A stretch of 5,833 nucleotides of DNA. It comes from an uncultured Rhodospirillaceae bacterium (GTDB lineage Bacteria; Pseudomonadota; Alphaproteobacteria; RF32; CAG-239). Both the position numbers and the translations under genes were made by a program. The stretch covers positions 1-5,833 of the forward strand of contig OMQI01000134.1 of the NCBI GenBank assembly GCA_900313185.1, read 5' to 3'. The notes beneath the pieces are model-generated. The model searched no databases. It was given only the letters and a program-made list of their open reading frames with translations, and was not told where the DNA came from. Positions 5,420-5,833 of this stretch are shown in pieces (within the stretch, counting starts at the first letter, position 1; every line of letters starts with the position of its first letter).

Positions 5420-5689
5420 ATGGAAAAATTAACTATTAAGGACCTGAAGCGTGCAATTGTTTACGTAAATCAGGGCAACGAGGGAGCAAAGGACGTGCAG
5501 AACATCTCTGATGAGGAGTTTTTGAACTGCAAGTTTGGTAAAGATTTACACATGGGTAACATCAGAGTTGCCAATGCGATAATCGAGCTACAGAGAATCC
5601 ATGGAATTGAGCTTCTGATGGGTGAGTTGAAGGTTGGGGCTGATGATACCGTTAAGTCGTTTCTTGACGCTATCAACGAAAGCCTTTAA
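5420..5689 (+). CDS. Acyl-carrier-protein-like small protein lacking the phosphopantetheine serine
   Basis: This is an 89-residue acidic, helical protein. Residues 42-65 (DLHMGNIRVANAIIELQRIHGIEL) follow the acyl-carrier-protein pattern around DSL and helix 2 (DLGMDSLDxxELxxxLExxFGIEI), and DDTVKSFLDAINESL at 75-89 resembles the last ACP helix. Where ACPs have Asp-Ser-Leu, this protein has Gly46-Asn47-Ile48, so the serine that carries 4'-phosphopantetheine is missing and it should not carry acyl chains in the usual way. Hand-counted GC is about 43%, against roughly 25-40% in samples of neighbouring genes, and it uses AAG and GAG over AAA and GAA (about 6 to 2 for each), unlike the AsmA-family gene. 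No Shine-Dalgarno precedes the ATG; the leader is A/T-rich. This suggests a transferred gene, perhaps from gut Bacteroidetes, where I recall similar small proteins; that origin is inferred. The gene is monocistronic, ending at the 5701-5741 terminator. Confidence 0.7.
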   Translation: MEKLTIKDLKRAIVYVNQGNEGAKDVQNISDEEFLNCKFGKDLHMGNIRVANAIIELQRIHGIELLMGELKVGADDTVKSFLDAINESL

Positions 5690-5700
5690 GCCAAGTGTAC

Positions 5701-5741
5701 AAAACGAAAAAGACCGAATAAAACCGGTCTTTTCGTTTTTT
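5701..5741 (+). terminator. Intrinsic terminator after the ACP-like gene
   Basis: The arm AAAACGAAAAAGACCG (5701-5716) pairs with CGGTCTTTTCGTTTT (5725-5739), with one bulged A and an 8-base loop. A T run ends at 5741. The A-rich left arm means it could also stop transcription coming from the right. Confidence 0.85.
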
Positions 5742-5755
5742 AAAATACAGTGTTT
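5740..5755 (+). repeat. 16-base motif copy 4 (diverged: TTAAAATACAGTGTTT)
   Basis: It matches copy 1 at 14 of 16 bases. One difference is again at the central palindrome base (G here, against C, C and T in the others). It lies just past the terminator of the ACP-like gene, in non-coding DNA. Confidence 0.35.
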
Positions 5756-5805
5756 CAAATAAAATATTCAATTAAATTTAGTACGAGTTATTACTCCTTT
5801 TAGAG

Positions 5806-5833
5806 TTGACATTCTGGTATATTCAGCATAAAA
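5806..5833 (+). promoter_or_regulatory. Possible promoter for a gene beyond the right edge
   Basis: TTGACA at 5806-5811 is followed after 17 bases by TAAAA at 5829-5833, where the window ends. If the next base is T, this would be the same -10 (TAAAAT) as the minus-strand promoter at 5310-5315. No coding start is visible before the edge. Confidence 0.4.

Noticed and set aside
5470..5676. A minus-strand 68-codon frame opposite the ACP-like gene
   Set aside because: The plus-strand frame has ACP-like pattern, promoter and terminator; the minus-strand frame has none of these.
5420..5689. A functional acyl carrier protein for fatty acid synthesis
   Set aside because: The essential phosphopantetheine-bearing serine is replaced by asparagine and no fatty acid synthesis gene is nearby.

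Overview
The window reads as chromosomal DNA from an AT-rich alphaproteobacterium, probably host- or gut-associated. The main clue is the gene at 3437-3925, which encodes the helical domain of an ATP12-type F1-ATPase assembly chaperone. That family is essentially limited to alphaproteobacteria and mitochondria. The Gram-negative AsmA-type envelope protein and the RluC-type pseudouridine synthase agree with this. The last gene (5420-5689) looks foreign by base composition and codon use, and may have come from a gut Bacteroidetes.

Positions 1-4206 are one tightly packed rightward gene string: the 3' end of an unrecognised gene (1-339), an RluC-type 23S rRNA pseudouridine synthase (340-1266), a large AsmA-family membrane-anchored protein with an internal tandem duplication (1266-3440), an ATP12-family chaperone lacking its N-terminal domain (3437-3925), and an acylphosphatase (3922-4206). 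Adjacent genes abut or overlap by 1-4 bases and most have clear Shine-Dalgarno sites, so they are very likely co-transcribed and translationally coupled. No promoter for the string lies inside the window. The roles are housekeeping: ribosome modification, envelope/lipid homeostasis, ATP synthase assembly and acyl-phosphate hydrolysis.

Convergent to this string, on the minus strand (4272-5279), is a fused protein with a GNAT acetyltransferase domain followed by a P-loop (AAA_33-like) kinase domain. It has its own near-consensus sigma-70-type promoter. Back to back with that promoter is a second one firing rightward into the 89-codon gene at 5420-5689. That gene encodes an acyl-carrier-protein-like polypeptide whose phosphopantetheine serine position is occupied by asparagine. 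It ends at a good intrinsic terminator (5701-5741), and a further possible promoter sits at the right edge.

The points most worth a second look are the GNAT-kinase fusion, the serine-less ACP-like gene with foreign composition and no Shine-Dalgarno, the ATP12 protein reduced to its C-terminal domain, and a 16-base motif (TTTAAATACAnTGTTT) found four times, only around the accessory region. I see no CRISPR array, tRNA, rRNA or insertion sequence. I cannot demonstrate a new multi-gene system here; the accessory genes at 4272-5689 are the best candidates for something undescribed.
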